Assembly: GCF_008698235.1 (NCBI RefSeq)
Contig: NZ_PEBH01000007.1
Span: 62,001 to 126,000 of the forward strand
Direction: 5' to 3'
DNA: 64,000 nucleotides
DNA from: Bifidobacterium rousetti
GTDB taxonomy: Bacteria > Actinomycetota > Actinomycetes > Actinomycetales > Bifidobacteriaceae
The position numbers and the translations under genes were made by a program. Numbering within the stretch: the first letter of the stretch is position 1; each line of letters begins with the position of its first letter. The notes beneath the pieces were generated by a model that saw only the letters and a list, made by a program, of their open reading frames with translations, was not told where the DNA came from and did not search any database. Positions 42,763-51,388 of this stretch are shown piece after piece.

Positions 42763-42818
42763 AGTGCTTAAGCTCAGACTCTCAGTCTGATGGGGTCCGG
42801 CGGTCGCCCGAACATGAT

Positions 42819-42874
42819 CGATCAGCCGATCAAACGATCAAACGATCAAACGATCAGACAATCAAGCGATCATC
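42819..42874 (+). repeat. Seven 8-bp CGATCAAA units
   Basis: CGATCAGC, CGATCAAA three times, then CGATCAGA, CAATCAAG and CGATCATC lie head to tail just downstream of rplI. Confidence 0.85.
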
Positions 42875-42899
42875 ACGAAGGCAACTGCGCCGGAATCAA

Positions 42900-43346
42900 T
42901 CACTCGGCGACGACCTTGACGAAGAACTTCGCGGAGATCTCCGGGTGGAGCTGGACCTCGGCCGGGAACTCGCCCGTGGTCTTGATGGCCTCGACGGTGA
43001 TGGACTTCGGGTCGACCGGAGCCTTGTCGAGGAGGGCCATCGCGATGGCTTCCTTGGAGATGGAGCCGAACAGCTTGCCGGACTCGGACACCTTGGCGGC
43101 GATCTCGACGGCGGAGCCCTCGATGGCGGCCTTGGCGGCGACGGCGTCCTCGCGGGTGGCGACGGCCTTGGCCAGACGCGCGCGCTTCATGGCGGCGATC
43201 TGGGCCTCGGCGCCCTTGTTCCACGCGAAGGCGTAGCCCTGCGGGATCAGGAAGTTGCGGGCGTAGCCGGCCTTGACCTCGACGACGTCACCGGAGTGAC
43301 CGAGGTTGGCAACGGTCTGAGTGAGAATAACCTTGGTATCAGCCAT
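42900..43346 (-). CDS. rplI: 50S ribosomal protein L9
   Basis: L9 binds 23S rRNA and bridges outward from the L1 stalk base. The product has 148 residues, the family length. The N-terminal domain has [22 protein letters not shown] and [13 protein letters not shown], both family signatures; a connecting helix and the C-terminal domain with [11 protein letters not shown] follow. The ATG at 43346 is chosen because AGGAGG lies eight bases upstream; another ATG two codons earlier is too close to the site. Last gene of the operon. Confidence 0.97.
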   Translation of the reverse strand: MADTKVILTQTVANLGHSGDVVEVKAGYARNFLIPQGYAFAWNKGAEAQIAAMKRARLAKAVATREDAVAAKAAIEGSAVEIAAKVSESGKLFGSISKEAIAMALLDKAPVDPKSITVEAIKTTGEFPAEVQLHPEISAKFFVKVVAE

Positions 43347-43363
43347 GTTCATAGCCTCCTAAC

Positions 43364-43612
43364 TCAGCGGCCGGACGTGGCGTACGGCAGCAGGGCCATC
43401 TCGCGGGCGTTCTTGATCGCCTTCGCGAGATCACGCTGCTCCTGCACGGTCACGCCGGTGATACGACGGGAACGGATCTTGCCGCGATCGGAGATGAACT
43501 TGCGCAGCAGCGCGACGTCCTTGTAATCGATCTCGGTGACCTTGGCGGCCTTCAGCGGGTTCGGCTTCTTCTTGAACGGCTTGACCGGCGGTTGCGGCCT
43601 CTTGCGTGACAT
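43364..43612 (-). CDS. rpsR: 30S ribosomal protein S18
   Basis: S18 pairs with S6 on the platform of the 30S subunit. The product has 82 residues with the conserved [19 protein letters not shown] and [19 protein letters not shown] segments. The N-terminus ([17 protein letters not shown]) has no Cys-x-x-Cys pair, so this is a zinc-independent form. It sits between ssb and rplI. Confidence 0.97.
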   Translation of the reverse strand: MSRKRPQPPVKPFKKKPNPLKAAKVTEIDYKDVALLRKFISDRGKIRSRRITGVTVQEQRDLAKAIKNAREMALLPYATSGR

Positions 43613-43681
43613 GATGTTCTCCTTGTTTACGATTTGATGCTTGTGTGGCGTAGGCGCGGTGCGTGCGCTGAAATCGTTGGA

Positions 43682-44350
43682 TCAGAATTCCGGATCGTCG
43701 TCGGATCCGCCGCCGAAATCGGAGGATCCACCGAAGGTGGAGAAGCTGGAGCCGGAACCGGCGTCGCTGCTCCACGGGTCGGCCGCGGGGGTCTGGCTCT
43801 GGGACGGGGCGGACGGGGCCTGAGGCGCGGAAGACTGGCCGTAGCCGGAGCCGCCGCCCTGGTAGCCGTTGCCACCGGAGTAGCTGGCGCCACCGGAGTA
43901 GCCGCCATTGCCGCCGTTGCCGTATCCGCCGTTGTTGCCGGCGAATCCGCCGTTGCCCTGACGACCCGCGAAGCCGCCCTGACCGGATGACTGACGGGTG
44001 ACCTGGGCGGTGGCGTACCGCAGGGAGGGGCCGATCTCGTCGACCGTCATCTCCACGACGGTGCGGTTGGAACCGTCCTGCGCCTGATAGGAGCGCTGCT
44101 GCAGACGACCCTGCGCGATCACACGCATGCCCTTGGACAGGGACTGCGCGCAGTGATCGGCGAGATCGCGCCATGCGGAGCAACGCATGAACAGCGCCTG
44201 ACCGTCCTCGAACTGGCCGGACTGGCGGTTGTACGTGCGCGGCGTGGATGCGATGGTGAAGCTCGCCACGGTCGCGCCGGAACCGATGGTTCGCAGCTCG
44301 GGATCCGCGGTGAGGTTGCCGATGATGGTGATCGTGGTTTCGCCTGCCAT
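43682..44350 (-). CDS. ssb: Single-stranded DNA-binding protein
   Basis: SSB coats single-stranded DNA in replication and repair. The product has 222 residues. The OB-fold (1-110) starts [17 protein letters not shown] and includes [20 protein letters not shown] and [10 protein letters not shown] Gly/Asn/Ser-rich linker ([13 protein letters not shown] type) follows, and the acidic tip DDDPEF recruits partner proteins. Found in the usual place between rpsF and rpsR. Confidence 0.96.
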   Translation of the reverse strand: MAGETTITIIGNLTADPELRTIGSGATVASFTIASTPRTYNRQSGQFEDGQALFMRCSAWRDLADHCAQSLSKGMRVIAQGRLQQRSYQAQDGSNRTVVEMTVDEIGPSLRYATAQVTRQSSGQGGFAGRQGNGGFAGNNGGYGNGGNGGYSGGASYSGGNGYQGGGSGYGQSSAPQAPSAPSQSQTPAADPWSSDAGSGSSFSTFGGSSDFGGGSDDDPEF

Positions 44351-44421
44351 GACGCTACCTTCTTAATCCATTTCCAGCGCGATCCGGCGCGAACGCCGAA
44401 CCAGCGTCGCTGGTCTTACGC

Positions 44422-44718
44422 TTACTTGACGTCCTTACGAAGGATCTTCGTACGGATCACGGACTCGTTGAGGTTGAGGACACGGTCGAGCTCATCGCTG
44501 ACAGCGGGCTCGGCGGTGTAGGTCACCACGACGTAGTTGCCTTCGGTCTTGCCGGCGATCTCGTAGGCGAGCTTGCGACGGCCCCAGTAATCGGGCTCAT
44601 CGACAACGGCGCCCTCCTTGGTGACGAGCTCGAGATACTGCTCGGTCAGCTTCTTCAGACCGCGCTCATCCAGCTCAGGATCGGCGATGAACATCAGTTC
44701 GTACTTGTGCGCAGACAT
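44422..44718 (-). CDS. rpsF: 30S ribosomal protein S6
   Basis: S6 forms a heterodimer with S18 on 16S rRNA. The product has 98 residues with the S6 signature YELMFIADPELDERG, WGRRKLAYEI and VLNLNESVIRTKIL. The ATG at 44718 has AAGGAGG upstream; a GTG one codon earlier is unlikely. The leader contains a stem GCCACGG/CCGTGGC with a following CCGAAGGAGG. This might be the S6:S18 autoregulatory motif known upstream of rpsF in other bacteria, but I cannot confirm it. Confidence 0.96.
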   Translation of the reverse strand: MSAHKYELMFIADPELDERGLKKLTEQYLELVTKEGAVVDEPDYWGRRKLAYEIAGKTEGNYVVVTYTAEPAVSDELDRVLNLNESVIRTKILRKDVK

Positions 44719-45180
44719 CACCCACCTCCTTCGGACTATTCGGCCACGGACCTTCCGTGGCAGGAGTGTGTTTACGCGTTACTGCTTTACAACCGGACAA
44801 CACGGGAATCGGGGATGACGCCCGGCGACCGGCCGCAAAACACAACTTCACTACGATAACGCGGCGGCGCGACATATTGAGTGGCGCAGGTTCTCGACCA
44901 CCTCGACTACCCCTCAGTCCCGCTTCGCGGGCCAGCTCCCCTGACAAGGGGAGCCGGAGGGAGGTGAGACAACCGGATCGTCGTCGAAATGACTGACGCG
45001 GGTCTGACAAGGGGAGCAAGGGGAGCCGGAGGAAAGCGAAAGACAACCGGCGCGCAACGCCCGAGCTCCCGGCATCCGGCCCCCTAGTACACTGTGTAAA
45101 AGCTGTTCAGGGTCTGGCCCCACGCCCGGCCCGATTACCCGATTATGTTCGCGGAAACACACGAAGGACGGAAACGAAAC
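44719..45180. other. Divergent region between rpsF and prs
   Basis: 462 bp with the rpsF leader hairpin (44744-44762), a family F element (44907-44957), a partial second copy (GACAAGGGGAGC...GGAGCCGGAGG, 45007-45032), and the prs upstream region where TAGTACACTGTGTAA near 45086 may hold a -10. No gene. Confidence 0.5.
44907..44957. repeat. Family F element
   Basis: CTACCCCTCAGTCCCGC...GCGGGCCAGCTCCCC...GGGGAGCC. It folds as two hairpins (CCCGC/GCGGG and CTCCCC/GGGGAG). It matches the element at 35983 closely and the split one at 18737 in reverse. Confidence 0.75.
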
Positions 45181-46194
45181 ATGTCGTCGATGCTGGAAGG
45201 CACTCCGGACAAACGAATGGCGCTGGTAACGGGCCGCGCATACCCCGAGTTGGCCGATCAGGTGGCCGCGTGCCTGGGCACGCAGGTGCTCGAGACGACG
45301 GCCTACGACTTCGCGAACGGCGAGATGTACGTGCGCTTCACCGAACCGGTGCGCGGCGCCGACATGTTCGTGCTCCAGTGCCACTCCGGCCTGATCAACA
45401 AGTGGATCATGGAGCAGCTCATCATGATCGACGCGCTGAAGCGCGCCTCCGCACGCACGATCACCGTGGTCGCGCCGTTCATGGGCTACTCGCGCCAGGA
45501 CAAGAAGCACCAGGGGCGCGAACCCATCACCGCGCGCCTCATCTACGATCTGTTCCGCACCGCCGGCGCCGACCGCATCATGACGGTCGACCTGCACGCC
45601 GCGCAGGAGCAGGGCTTCTTCGACGCGCCCGTCGACCACCTCACCGCCACGCCGGTGCTGCTCGACTACGTGCGCAACCACATGCCGCTGGACAACACCA
45701 CCGTCGTCTCCCCCGACGCCGGCCGCATCAAGGTGTCCGAGCGCTGGGCCGCGAAGCTCGGCGGCGTGCCGCTCGCGTTCATCCACAAGACGCGCGACAT
45801 CACCCGCCCGAACCACGCCGTCGCCCACGGCATCATCGGCGACGTGCTCGACCGCGACTGCGTGGTCGTCGACGACATGATCGACACCGCCGGCACGATC
45901 TGCGAGGCCGTGCGCGCCCTGCGCGAGGCCGGCGCCCGCTCCGTCACGCTGGTCGCGACTCACGGCCTGCTGTCCGGCCCGGCCGTCGAGCGCCTGTCGA
46001 AGTGCGGCGCGAAGGAGATCGTCCTGATGGACACCGTGCCGATCCCCGAGGAGAAGCGCCTGCCGAACATGACCGTGCTGTCCGTCGCGCCGCTGCTGGC
46101 CGCCGGCATCCGCTCCGTGTTCGAGGAGGGATCCGTCCAGACGCTGCTCGAGGGGCTTCCCGAGGACATGCGCCCGCGCAACATCTACGCGTGA
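45181..46194 (+). CDS. prs: Ribose-phosphate pyrophosphokinase
   Basis: Prs makes PRPP from ribose-5-phosphate and ATP for nucleotide, His and Trp synthesis. The product has 337 residues from the ATG at 45181 (AAGGAC upstream). The flexible-loop and metal motifs are present: GYSRQDKKHQGREPITA, VDLHAAQEQGFFD, and the PRPP loop VVVDDMIDTAGTI. The malY-type gene follows 22 bp later. Confidence 0.95.
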   Translation: MSSMLEGTPDKRMALVTGRAYPELADQVAACLGTQVLETTAYDFANGEMYVRFTEPVRGADMFVLQCHSGLINKWIMEQLIMIDALKRASARTITVVAPFMGYSRQDKKHQGREPITARLIYDLFRTAGADRIMTVDLHAAQEQGFFDAPVDHLTATPVLLDYVRNHMPLDNTTVVSPDAGRIKVSERWAAKLGGVPLAFIHKTRDITRPNHAVAHGIIGDVLDRDCVVVDDMIDTAGTICEAVRALREAGARSVTLVATHGLLSGPAVERLSKCGAKEIVLMDTVPIPEEKRLPNMTVLSVAPLLAAGIRSVFEEGSVQTLLEGLPEDMRPRNIYA

Positions 46195-46216
46195 TCGGCG
46201 CGCGTCTGACGTGAAT

Positions 46217-47425
46217 ATGTTCGATTTCACGACGATTCCCGACCGCCGCGACCATGACGCGCTGGCGGTCGACGACATCGGCTCCGCGGTCAACCCGGAC
46301 GCGCCGCACGCGCCGATGCCGGGCTTCGAGCCGATCCCGATGTGGGTTGCGGACATGAACTTCGCGACGGCGCCGGCCGTCACCCGCGCGATCGCCCGCA
46401 GGCTCGAACACCCGCTGTTCGGCTATTTCCGGCCGACGGACGACTATTTCAACGCGATCATCGACTGGCAGTCGCGTCGCAATGACGTGACTGGACTCGC
46501 CGCCGAACACATCGGATACGAGAACGGCGTGCTAGGCGGGCTGGTGTCGGCGCTGCGCGCGTTCGCCGCGCCGGGCGAGTCGATCCTCGTGCACTCCCCC
46601 ACGTACGTCGGGTTCACCCATGCGATCGAGGGCGCCGGATACCGCATCGAGCACAGTCCGCTCACGCGAGACGCGGACGGCGTGTGGCGCATGGACTACG
46701 AGGACATGGATCGCAGGCTCAAGGCGGGGAACATCCATCTCGCGGTGTTCTGTTCGCCGCACAATCCCACCGGCCGTGTGTGGGAGCGCGACGAGATCGA
46801 GCGGGCGATGGAGGTCTATCGCGCGAACGACTGCGTGGTCATCTCCGACGAGATCTGGTCGGATCTGATCCTGGACGCGCATCATCACATCCCCACGCAG
46901 TCGGTGGGCGAGGATGCGCGCAATCGCACGATCGCGTTCTATGCACCGAGCAAGACGTTCAATCTGGCGGGATTGGTCGGCAGCTATCACGTCGTGTACG
47001 ACCGGTACCTGCGCGATCGGCTGGAATCGTCCGGCGCGCGCACGGCGTACAACAACATGAACGTGCTGTCGATGCACGCGCTGATCGGCGCGTATTCGGA
47101 GGACGGCGAGGCGTGGCTCGACGAGCTGCTCAAGGTGCTGTCGCGCAACCTGCGCATCGGCTTCGACTACTTCGACGCGATCGAGGGCGTTCGGCTCGCG
47201 CGGCCGCAGGGCACGTACATGCTGTTCCTCGACTGCGAGGAGTGGTGCCGTGCGCACGGGCTCGCGATGGACGAGCTGCTGCGTCAGGGATGGGACGTCG
47301 GCATCGGCTGGCAGGACGGCCGCGCGTTCGGCGGCGACTGGACGATCAGGATGAACTTCGCGCTGCCGCTCGCGCGTGTCGAGGAGACATTGCGACGACT
47401 GGACGAGCATGTGTTCGTGCGATGA
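46217..47425 (+). CDS. MalY/PatB-type PLP aminotransferase (probable cystathionine beta-lyase)
   Basis: This is a fold-type I PLP enzyme of the MalY/PatB group, 402 residues. The N-terminal pattern FDFTTIPDRR...PMWVADMNFATAP is characteristic of C-S lyases in this group. SPHNPTGRVW and SDEIWSDL bind cofactor, and the Schiff-base Lys is in YAPSKTFNLAGL. Members cleave cystathionine or cysteine and can act as regulators. The ATG at 46217 is used; a GTG two codons earlier is possible, and neither has a clear site. It may be co-transcribed with prs. Confidence 0.88.
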   Translation: MFDFTTIPDRRDHDALAVDDIGSAVNPDAPHAPMPGFEPIPMWVADMNFATAPAVTRAIARRLEHPLFGYFRPTDDYFNAIIDWQSRRNDVTGLAAEHIGYENGVLGGLVSALRAFAAPGESILVHSPTYVGFTHAIEGAGYRIEHSPLTRDADGVWRMDYEDMDRRLKAGNIHLAVFCSPHNPTGRVWERDEIERAMEVYRANDCVVISDEIWSDLILDAHHHIPTQSVGEDARNRTIAFYAPSKTFNLAGLVGSYHVVYDRYLRDRLESSGARTAYNNMNVLSMHALIGAYSEDGEAWLDELLKVLSRNLRIGFDYFDAIEGVRLARPQGTYMLFLDCEEWCRAHGLAMDELLRQGWDVGIGWQDGRAFGGDWTIRMNFALPLARVEETLRRLDEHVFVR

Positions 47426-47453
47426 CTATTCATATGTCCGGCCCCATCTGAGA

Positions 47454-47485
47454 TGAGGGGGCTGTCAGCGAAGCTGACTGGGGGC
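47454..47485. repeat. Family F-related hairpin
   Basis: TGAGGGGGCTGTCAGC...GCTGACTGGGGGC: an inner perfect stem TGTCAGC/GCTGACT-type with GAA loop and C/G-rich ends, related to the family F elements. Confidence 0.6.
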
Positions 47486-47627
47486 GAGATCGGGAAACCG
47501 TACTTGCTTCCCATGCAACTCTCAGGAAACGCGCATGGAGCGTTGAAGAAAGTGCGGTTATATAGGAATTGCAGTCAAGCAGACCGCAACAACTGAACTT
47601 CCTTCTTCTCCTTTCTTCTCCTCTCTC

Positions 47628-47657
47628 GGAAGCCCGGCCCCGATCGGCCGGGCTTCC
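47628..47657. terminator. Hairpin between malY-type gene and a convergent gene
   Basis: GGAAGCCCGGCC pairs perfectly with GGCCGGGCTTCC, loop CCGATC. It is preceded by a pyrimidine-rich tract (CTTCTTCTCC) and lies between convergent genes. Confidence 0.75.
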
Positions 47658-47692
47658 GTCGTATGGGGGCCTTCTCCGCTCACTGTCTCCGC

Positions 47693-47998
47693 TCACTGCT
47701 GGAGGCTGGTGGTCACCTGATGTTCGATGCGGTCGTAGGCGTTGGCGAGGATCATGTTGCCGGGGACGGTGGTCAGCAGGAACGCGAGCAGCGCCGCGAT
47801 GACGGCCATGAGCACGCCGCGGATGATCTTCACGACGATCTTGAAGATCACATACGCGATGATCGCACCGGCCACGACGCTCAGCACCGTGCGCACTTGC
47901 TCGGGAAGGTTGCCGTACCAGACCACGAACCGGTCCACGGCGGACAGATCAAGCTTCGACGGGTCGATGGCGTTGAGATCGATGAGATTCAGGTTCAT
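47693..47998 (-). CDS. Small membrane protein of unknown function
   Basis: The product has 101 residues. After a polar N-terminus (LIDLNAIDPSKLDLSAVD) come two adjacent hydrophobic segments (TVLSVVAGAIIAYVIFKIVV and GVLMAVIAALLAFLLTTVP). No motif points to a function. The ATG at 47998 has AAAGGGGA upstream; a GTG two codons earlier overlaps. It is alone on the minus strand. Confidence 0.65.
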   Translation of the reverse strand: MNLNLIDLNAIDPSKLDLSAVDRFVVWYGNLPEQVRTVLSVVAGAIIAYVIFKIVVKIIRGVLMAVIAALLAFLLTTVPGNMILANAYDRIEHQVTTSLQQ

Positions 47999-48292
47999 GG
48001 GCACGATCCCCTTTCAAGAATGAAGAATGTTTTCACGAATTGTTTCACGTATGTTCGCGGATGTGGATTTCTCCCGCCGTCAAACGCGATTCACGGGTAC
48101 TATCGGATCATAGTAAGAGGTGTGGTTCCTCTGGATCATCGCCCTGTCGTTTCGGACGATGACGCGCCCTCACATCCATTGGCGGTTCGGATTCGGCGCA
48201 ACTTGGGGATGGTAGTGAACTATGAGGGGACAGCATATGCATCGGGGATATGGATGGTCGAAGCGCATCGGGGCGCGGGAAGCGCGGCAATC

Positions 48293-48967
48293 ATGACGTT
48301 TACACAGGAGCAGATCGCCTATCTCGAATCGCTGCCGGCGGTCGAGCACGCCAGCGCGACGCGCATCACATACGCGGAGGACTTCTGCCGCATCTGCCTC
48401 GAGCGGTACCGTCACGGCGCAAGCCCGACGGCGATGTTCCGCGAGGCCGGACTCGACCCGAAACTGGTCGGGTACAAACGCATCGAACGGTGCTTCGCCC
48501 GCTGGAAGCTGCAGGCGGACAGCGCGGCCGGCGACGGCAGCGGAACGGGATCGGGCGCGAGCCATGCCGGAACGACGGGTGTCGACGGCGTCGCGGGCAG
48601 TGACGCGGGCACGCGGACGGCATCCGCAGACGCGAGTGCCGACGGACGAGACGCGGGTGCGACTGGCCGTGCCTGCGGTGACGGGGAGAATCGCGCCACC
48701 GCCACGCGACTCGGAGATACAACCGGCGGCGGGACTGGCGACGGCCTTGGCGGATTCAGCCGCTTCGCCGCTTCCGGCGGAGTCACCCGCATCAGCGCGG
48801 TATCGGGCGGTCAAACAGTCGGGGCAATGGGAACGGCGATCGGACCGGCCGACCCGCGTGACACGATCATCGCACGGCAGGCGCTCCTCATCGACGAACT
48901 CGAGCACGAGATCGCGGAACTGCGCCACGGCGACGGCTCCTACCGCGCACCTGACGGGAAGGACTGA
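48293..48967 (+). CDS. HTH-domain protein with C-terminal coiled-coil, function unknown
   Basis: The product has 224 residues if it starts at 48293. The N-terminal 75 residues (FTQEQIAYLESLPAVEHAS, FREAGLDPKLVGYKRIERCF, then ARWK) resemble HTH modules found beside IS3-type transposases and phage genes. A long Gly/Ala/Thr/Asp low-complexity linker follows. The C-terminus (TIIARQALLIDELEHEIAEL) is a short coiled coil. The start is uncertain, since the frame stays open upstream and no site is strong. It lies 145 bp before the element border and may belong to older mobile DNA. Confidence 0.55.
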   Translation: MTFTQEQIAYLESLPAVEHASATRITYAEDFCRICLERYRHGASPTAMFREAGLDPKLVGYKRIERCFARWKLQADSAAGDGSGTGSGASHAGTTGVDGVAGSDAGTRTASADASADGRDAGATGRACGDGENRATATRLGDTTGGGTGDGLGGFSRFAASGGVTRISAVSGGQTVGAMGTAIGPADPRDTIIARQALLIDELEHEIAELRHGDGSYRAPDGKD

Positions 48968-49074
48968 GGTCTGACAAGGTCTGACATGGCCTGACGGGGC
49001 CTGACACGGGGCCGACGAAGGGGATTGAGACCCGGACGAGGAATGGCGACGCGCGTCGACACGGCAACGCCGGG

Positions 49075-49103
49075 TTGAATTGTCGGGTAACGACGTGTAT
49101 TTT
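49075..49103 (+). promoter_or_regulatory. Promoter of the broken tRNA-Lys
   Basis: TTGAAT (49075-49080), 17-bp spacer, TATTTT (49098-49103), ten bases before the tRNA 5' end. Confidence 0.6.
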
Positions 49104-49112
49104 AGAAGAGTT

Positions 49113-49159
49113 GCCCCTCTAGCTCAACGGTTAGAGCAGCGTCCTTTTAAGTCGTGGGT
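49113..49159 (+). pseudogene. tRNA-Lys(TTT) 5' half, 3' part missing; probable element border
   Basis: GCCCCTCTAGCTCAACGG begins a normal tRNA acceptor strand and D-arm, and the anticodon loop CTTTTAA has anticodon TTT. The 3' anticodon stem carries a mismatch (GTCGT instead of GACGC-like), and no T-arm or acceptor complement (GAGGGGC) follows; the next bases are GGGTTTTTCGGGG. Integrating elements often use tRNA genes, and mobile-element genes begin directly downstream. It is read as a disrupted tRNA rather than a functional one. Confidence 0.7.
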
Positions 49160-49450
49160 TTTTCGGGGATTAAACGTACTGCCCCGACCCGCTTCACGGA
49201 TTAAATTTGAACGGCTCCCGGTCATGGAAAGCGTGTTTCCATGTCTCGGACCAGTGCCTCCGCCGCGTGCGCGTTGTCGCCGGTGTTTGCCGTTGACGGC
49301 TTCGCCGATGCCTCGCGCGTCCTGTTCGGGCGTGGTGTCGTTCCTCAGTCCCATGATACCCGTTTTCTGCTGGTTCCCGCCGCGAACCGTGACACGAGCG
49401 TGCCTGACGGGCAAGGCGCGGCGAGCGAACGCGAGCTGCGCCGTGACGGC

Positions 49451-49693
49451 GTGACCACGCGCCGCGTGCGCATGCTGATGGGCGAGCCGAATTATGTGAG
49501 CTACGCGGCGCTTGCCCGTATCATGCGACTGTCGAAGTCGTCGGTGACAGGCAAGCTCAACGGCGACATCAACTGGACTCTGCCCGACATCCGGCGCATC
49601 GCGTCGCATTTCCGCGTTTCCAGCGACTGGCTGCTCGGCCTGTCCGACGATCCCGTTCCTTCGATGGCGAAGGAGGTGGTCGCCTTCACATAG
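49451..49693 (+). CDS. XRE-like HTH protein
   Basis: About 80 residues from a GTG at 49451; the frame is open from further left and the true start is unclear (ATG at 49472 or 49478 are options). The sequence YAALARIMRLSKSSVTGKLN followed by WTLPDIRRIASHFRVSSDWLLGL is a Cro/CI-type helix-turn-helix with the typical DWLLG end. It probably represses or controls the element. The 290 bp to its left, from the tRNA fragment, shows no other convincing gene. Confidence 0.6.
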   Translation: MTTRRVRMLMGEPNYVSYAALARIMRLSKSSVTGKLNGDINWTLPDIRRIASHFRVSSDWLLGLSDDPVPSMAKEVVAFT

Positions 49694-49698
49694 AAAAA

Positions 49699-49721
49699 GC
49701 CCTCTCCTTGCGGGAGAGGGC
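49699..49721 (-). terminator. Terminator-like hairpin, T-run on the minus strand
   Basis: GCCCTCTCC pairs with GGGAGAGGGC around a 4-base loop. The A-run lies on the left, so efficient termination is expected for transcripts reading leftward, although neighbouring genes read rightward. Confidence 0.65.
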
Positions 49722-49853
49722 CAGGTCCGTTCGGGATCCGTGGAGGCGGCCGGTCAAAACCGTTTCCCGGATTCCAATCAAAGTAACCAAGAAAGCCTGA
49801 ATTTTGTGAAGAGAAAGGAAGGCTTTCGCGGTGCAGACAGAGATTGGATTCTT

Positions 49854-50039
49854 ATGTCTTACAAGCAGGATTGTATACCCGCGCGCGTGACCGTCATCGT
49901 GTGCGGAAGCCCGGAAAACCACGGTTTTGAGGGAAAGTCTTATATCACGGTTTCACCGTATCTCGACGAATCGGTCAGCCGCGCTGACCGATTGCGGCGT
50001 GCCGTGGCCGCGCATCCGGCGGGAGGTGAACGCCGATGA
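49854..50039 (+). CDS. Small hypothetical protein coupled to the replication-type gene
   Basis: A frame of 61 residues (MSYKQDCIPARVTVIVCGSP...). Its stop overlaps the next gene's ATG as ATGA, suggesting translational coupling. It is AT-richer than its neighbours at the 5' end. No ribosome binding site is clear, the frame extends further left to 49740, and there is no recognisable domain. Moderate doubt that it is real. Confidence 0.35.
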   Translation: MSYKQDCIPARVTVIVCGSPENHGFEGKSYITVSPYLDESVSRADRLRRAVAAHPAGGERR

Positions 50040-51388
50040 GCATCCAGGCATTGAGCCGCGTGTTCACGCTCAAGCGGCTGATCGAGGACCCGTACGCCCA
50101 GCTCGTGCTCATCAACCTCGCCGACAACGCCGACGAGCACGGGCGCAACTCCTTCCCCGGCATCAAGAAGATGGCCAGGAACTCGTGCATGTGCGAACGG
50201 TCGGTGCAGCGCAAGCTGCGCTGGCTGGAGGAGAACGGCTTCATCCGCAAGTCGGAAGCCACGGAGGTGATCCAGTACCTGCCCGAGTACAAGCGGCCGA
50301 CCGTGTGGGAGATCTGCATGGACCGCGACGAGACGTTGCCCGCGCCGACGGACCGCAAGCCGCGCACATCGTGCAGAGGCGAGAGCCAGACGGAGGAAGC
50401 GGACGACACCGAGCAGGATGCCGACGCCGGTGCATGCGAGGCACCCGGTGCATCACAGTCACCGGGTGCAGGAAAAGCACCGGGCGGAAGCAAGACGCCC
50501 GATGCACTGCGAGTCACCAGCCCGGTGACCGTGCAGTCACCCAAACCATCCCATGAACCTATTACCCCTCTGTCCCCTAAAGGGGACATCTCCCCACGGG
50601 GAGACTCAGCCGGGAACAGCACAACCACCATCAGCCAAGAGCCCGCCGAACCGGACACCTACGCCGAACCGGACCGAGGTCTTGTCTTCACCGGCGAAAG
50701 CCCTCGGCCGGACGAGACATTCGTCGGCGACAACGTCTCCGCATCCGATTGCGACGCGCTGCTGGAACGGTTCGCCGAACTGCTCGCCGGCGAACAGGTG
50801 TGGGCCAAGCCGCCACGGGCGCGCGACCAGCGGGCCGCGGCGAAATTGCTCTCGGAGCACAGCCAGATGGAGATTCTGGAGCTGGTGCTGTGGACCGCCA
50901 AGAATCCGTTCTGGCGTCCGAAAATGCTGAGCATGTCCGAGTTCGCCCGACGTTGGGAACGCCTGTGGCAGGAACGGCGCGGCGAGATCGAACAGCGACG
51001 GATCAGGGTCAAACGCATCAAGGCGGGGACCATGCCGGCGAAAGACGAGGAGGAGAAGGACCCTCATGCGGCGGTTCTGGTCTCGTGCGAAACCGTCACG
51101 CAGTGCCCGGTCTTCGGCTACTCGTCGTTCCAGCACGGCAGGTCGAACAGTCGAATCGCGTTCGCGCAGAACCATCTCAACGGCTCCATCCGACGGGACA
51201 AGTGCCCGGTGTGCGCGTACGACGAACGCAACCTGGCGCTGCACGGCAACACACGCACCGCGGAAGCCGTCAAGCGGGCACGGGTCGAGGCCGACGAGCA
51301 GACGAAACGCTGGAAGGAACACCTGCGGCAGAAGGAAGAGAAACTGGCAGCGTTCGACCGGATGCTGAGCATGGAACGGAGCGCATGA
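50036..51388 (+). CDS. HTH replication-initiator-like protein of the element
   Basis: The product has 450 residues. Residues 1-85 form a winged helix of the HTH_36 type seen in phage and plasmid replication proteins (DPYAQLVLINLADNADEHG, then SFPGIKKMARNSCMCERSVQ). A long Ala/Gly/Pro/Ser low-complexity segment (110-230) contains a GC-rich repeat in its DNA. The C-terminal domain is helical, with Cys pairs near CETVTQCPVF and DKCPVCAY that suggest a small zinc site. GGAGG lies eight bases before the ATG. It overlaps the next gene by ATGA. Confidence 0.65.
   Translation: MSIQALSRVFTLKRLIEDPYAQLVLINLADNADEHGRNSFPGIKKMARNSCMCERSVQRKLRWLEENGFIRKSEATEVIQYLPEYKRPTVWEICMDRDETLPAPTDRKPRTSCRGESQTEEADDTEQDADAGACEAPGASQSPGAGKAPGGSKTPDALRVTSPVTVQSPKPSHEPITPLSPKGDISPRGDSAGNSTTTISQEPAEPDTYAEPDRGLVFTGESPRPDETFVGDNVSASDCDALLERFAELLAGEQVWAKPPRARDQRAAAKLLSEHSQMEILELVLWTAKNPFWRPKMLSMSEFARRWERLWQERRGEIEQRRIRVKRIKAGTMPAKDEEEKDPHAAVLVSCETVTQCPVFGYSSFQHGRSNSRIAFAQNHLNGSIRRDKCPVCAYDERNLALHGNTRTAEAVKRARVEADEQTKRWKEHLRQKEEKLAAFDRMLSMERSA
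50563..50604. repeat. GC-rich double hairpin inside the replication-type gene
   Basis: ACCCCTCTGTCCCCT...AGGGGACATCTCCCCACGGGGAG. Perfect stems GTCCCCT/AGGGGAC and CTCCCC/GGGGAG lie next to each other. In frame it encodes PLSPKGDISPRGD within a low-complexity linker. It resembles the intergenic family F elements in layout. Confidence 0.65.

Noticed and set aside
47663..48292. Longer N-terminal extension of the HTH protein at 48293
   Set aside because: The open frame overlaps a likely minus-strand membrane-protein gene and a terminator hairpin, and its translation looks non-protein-like.
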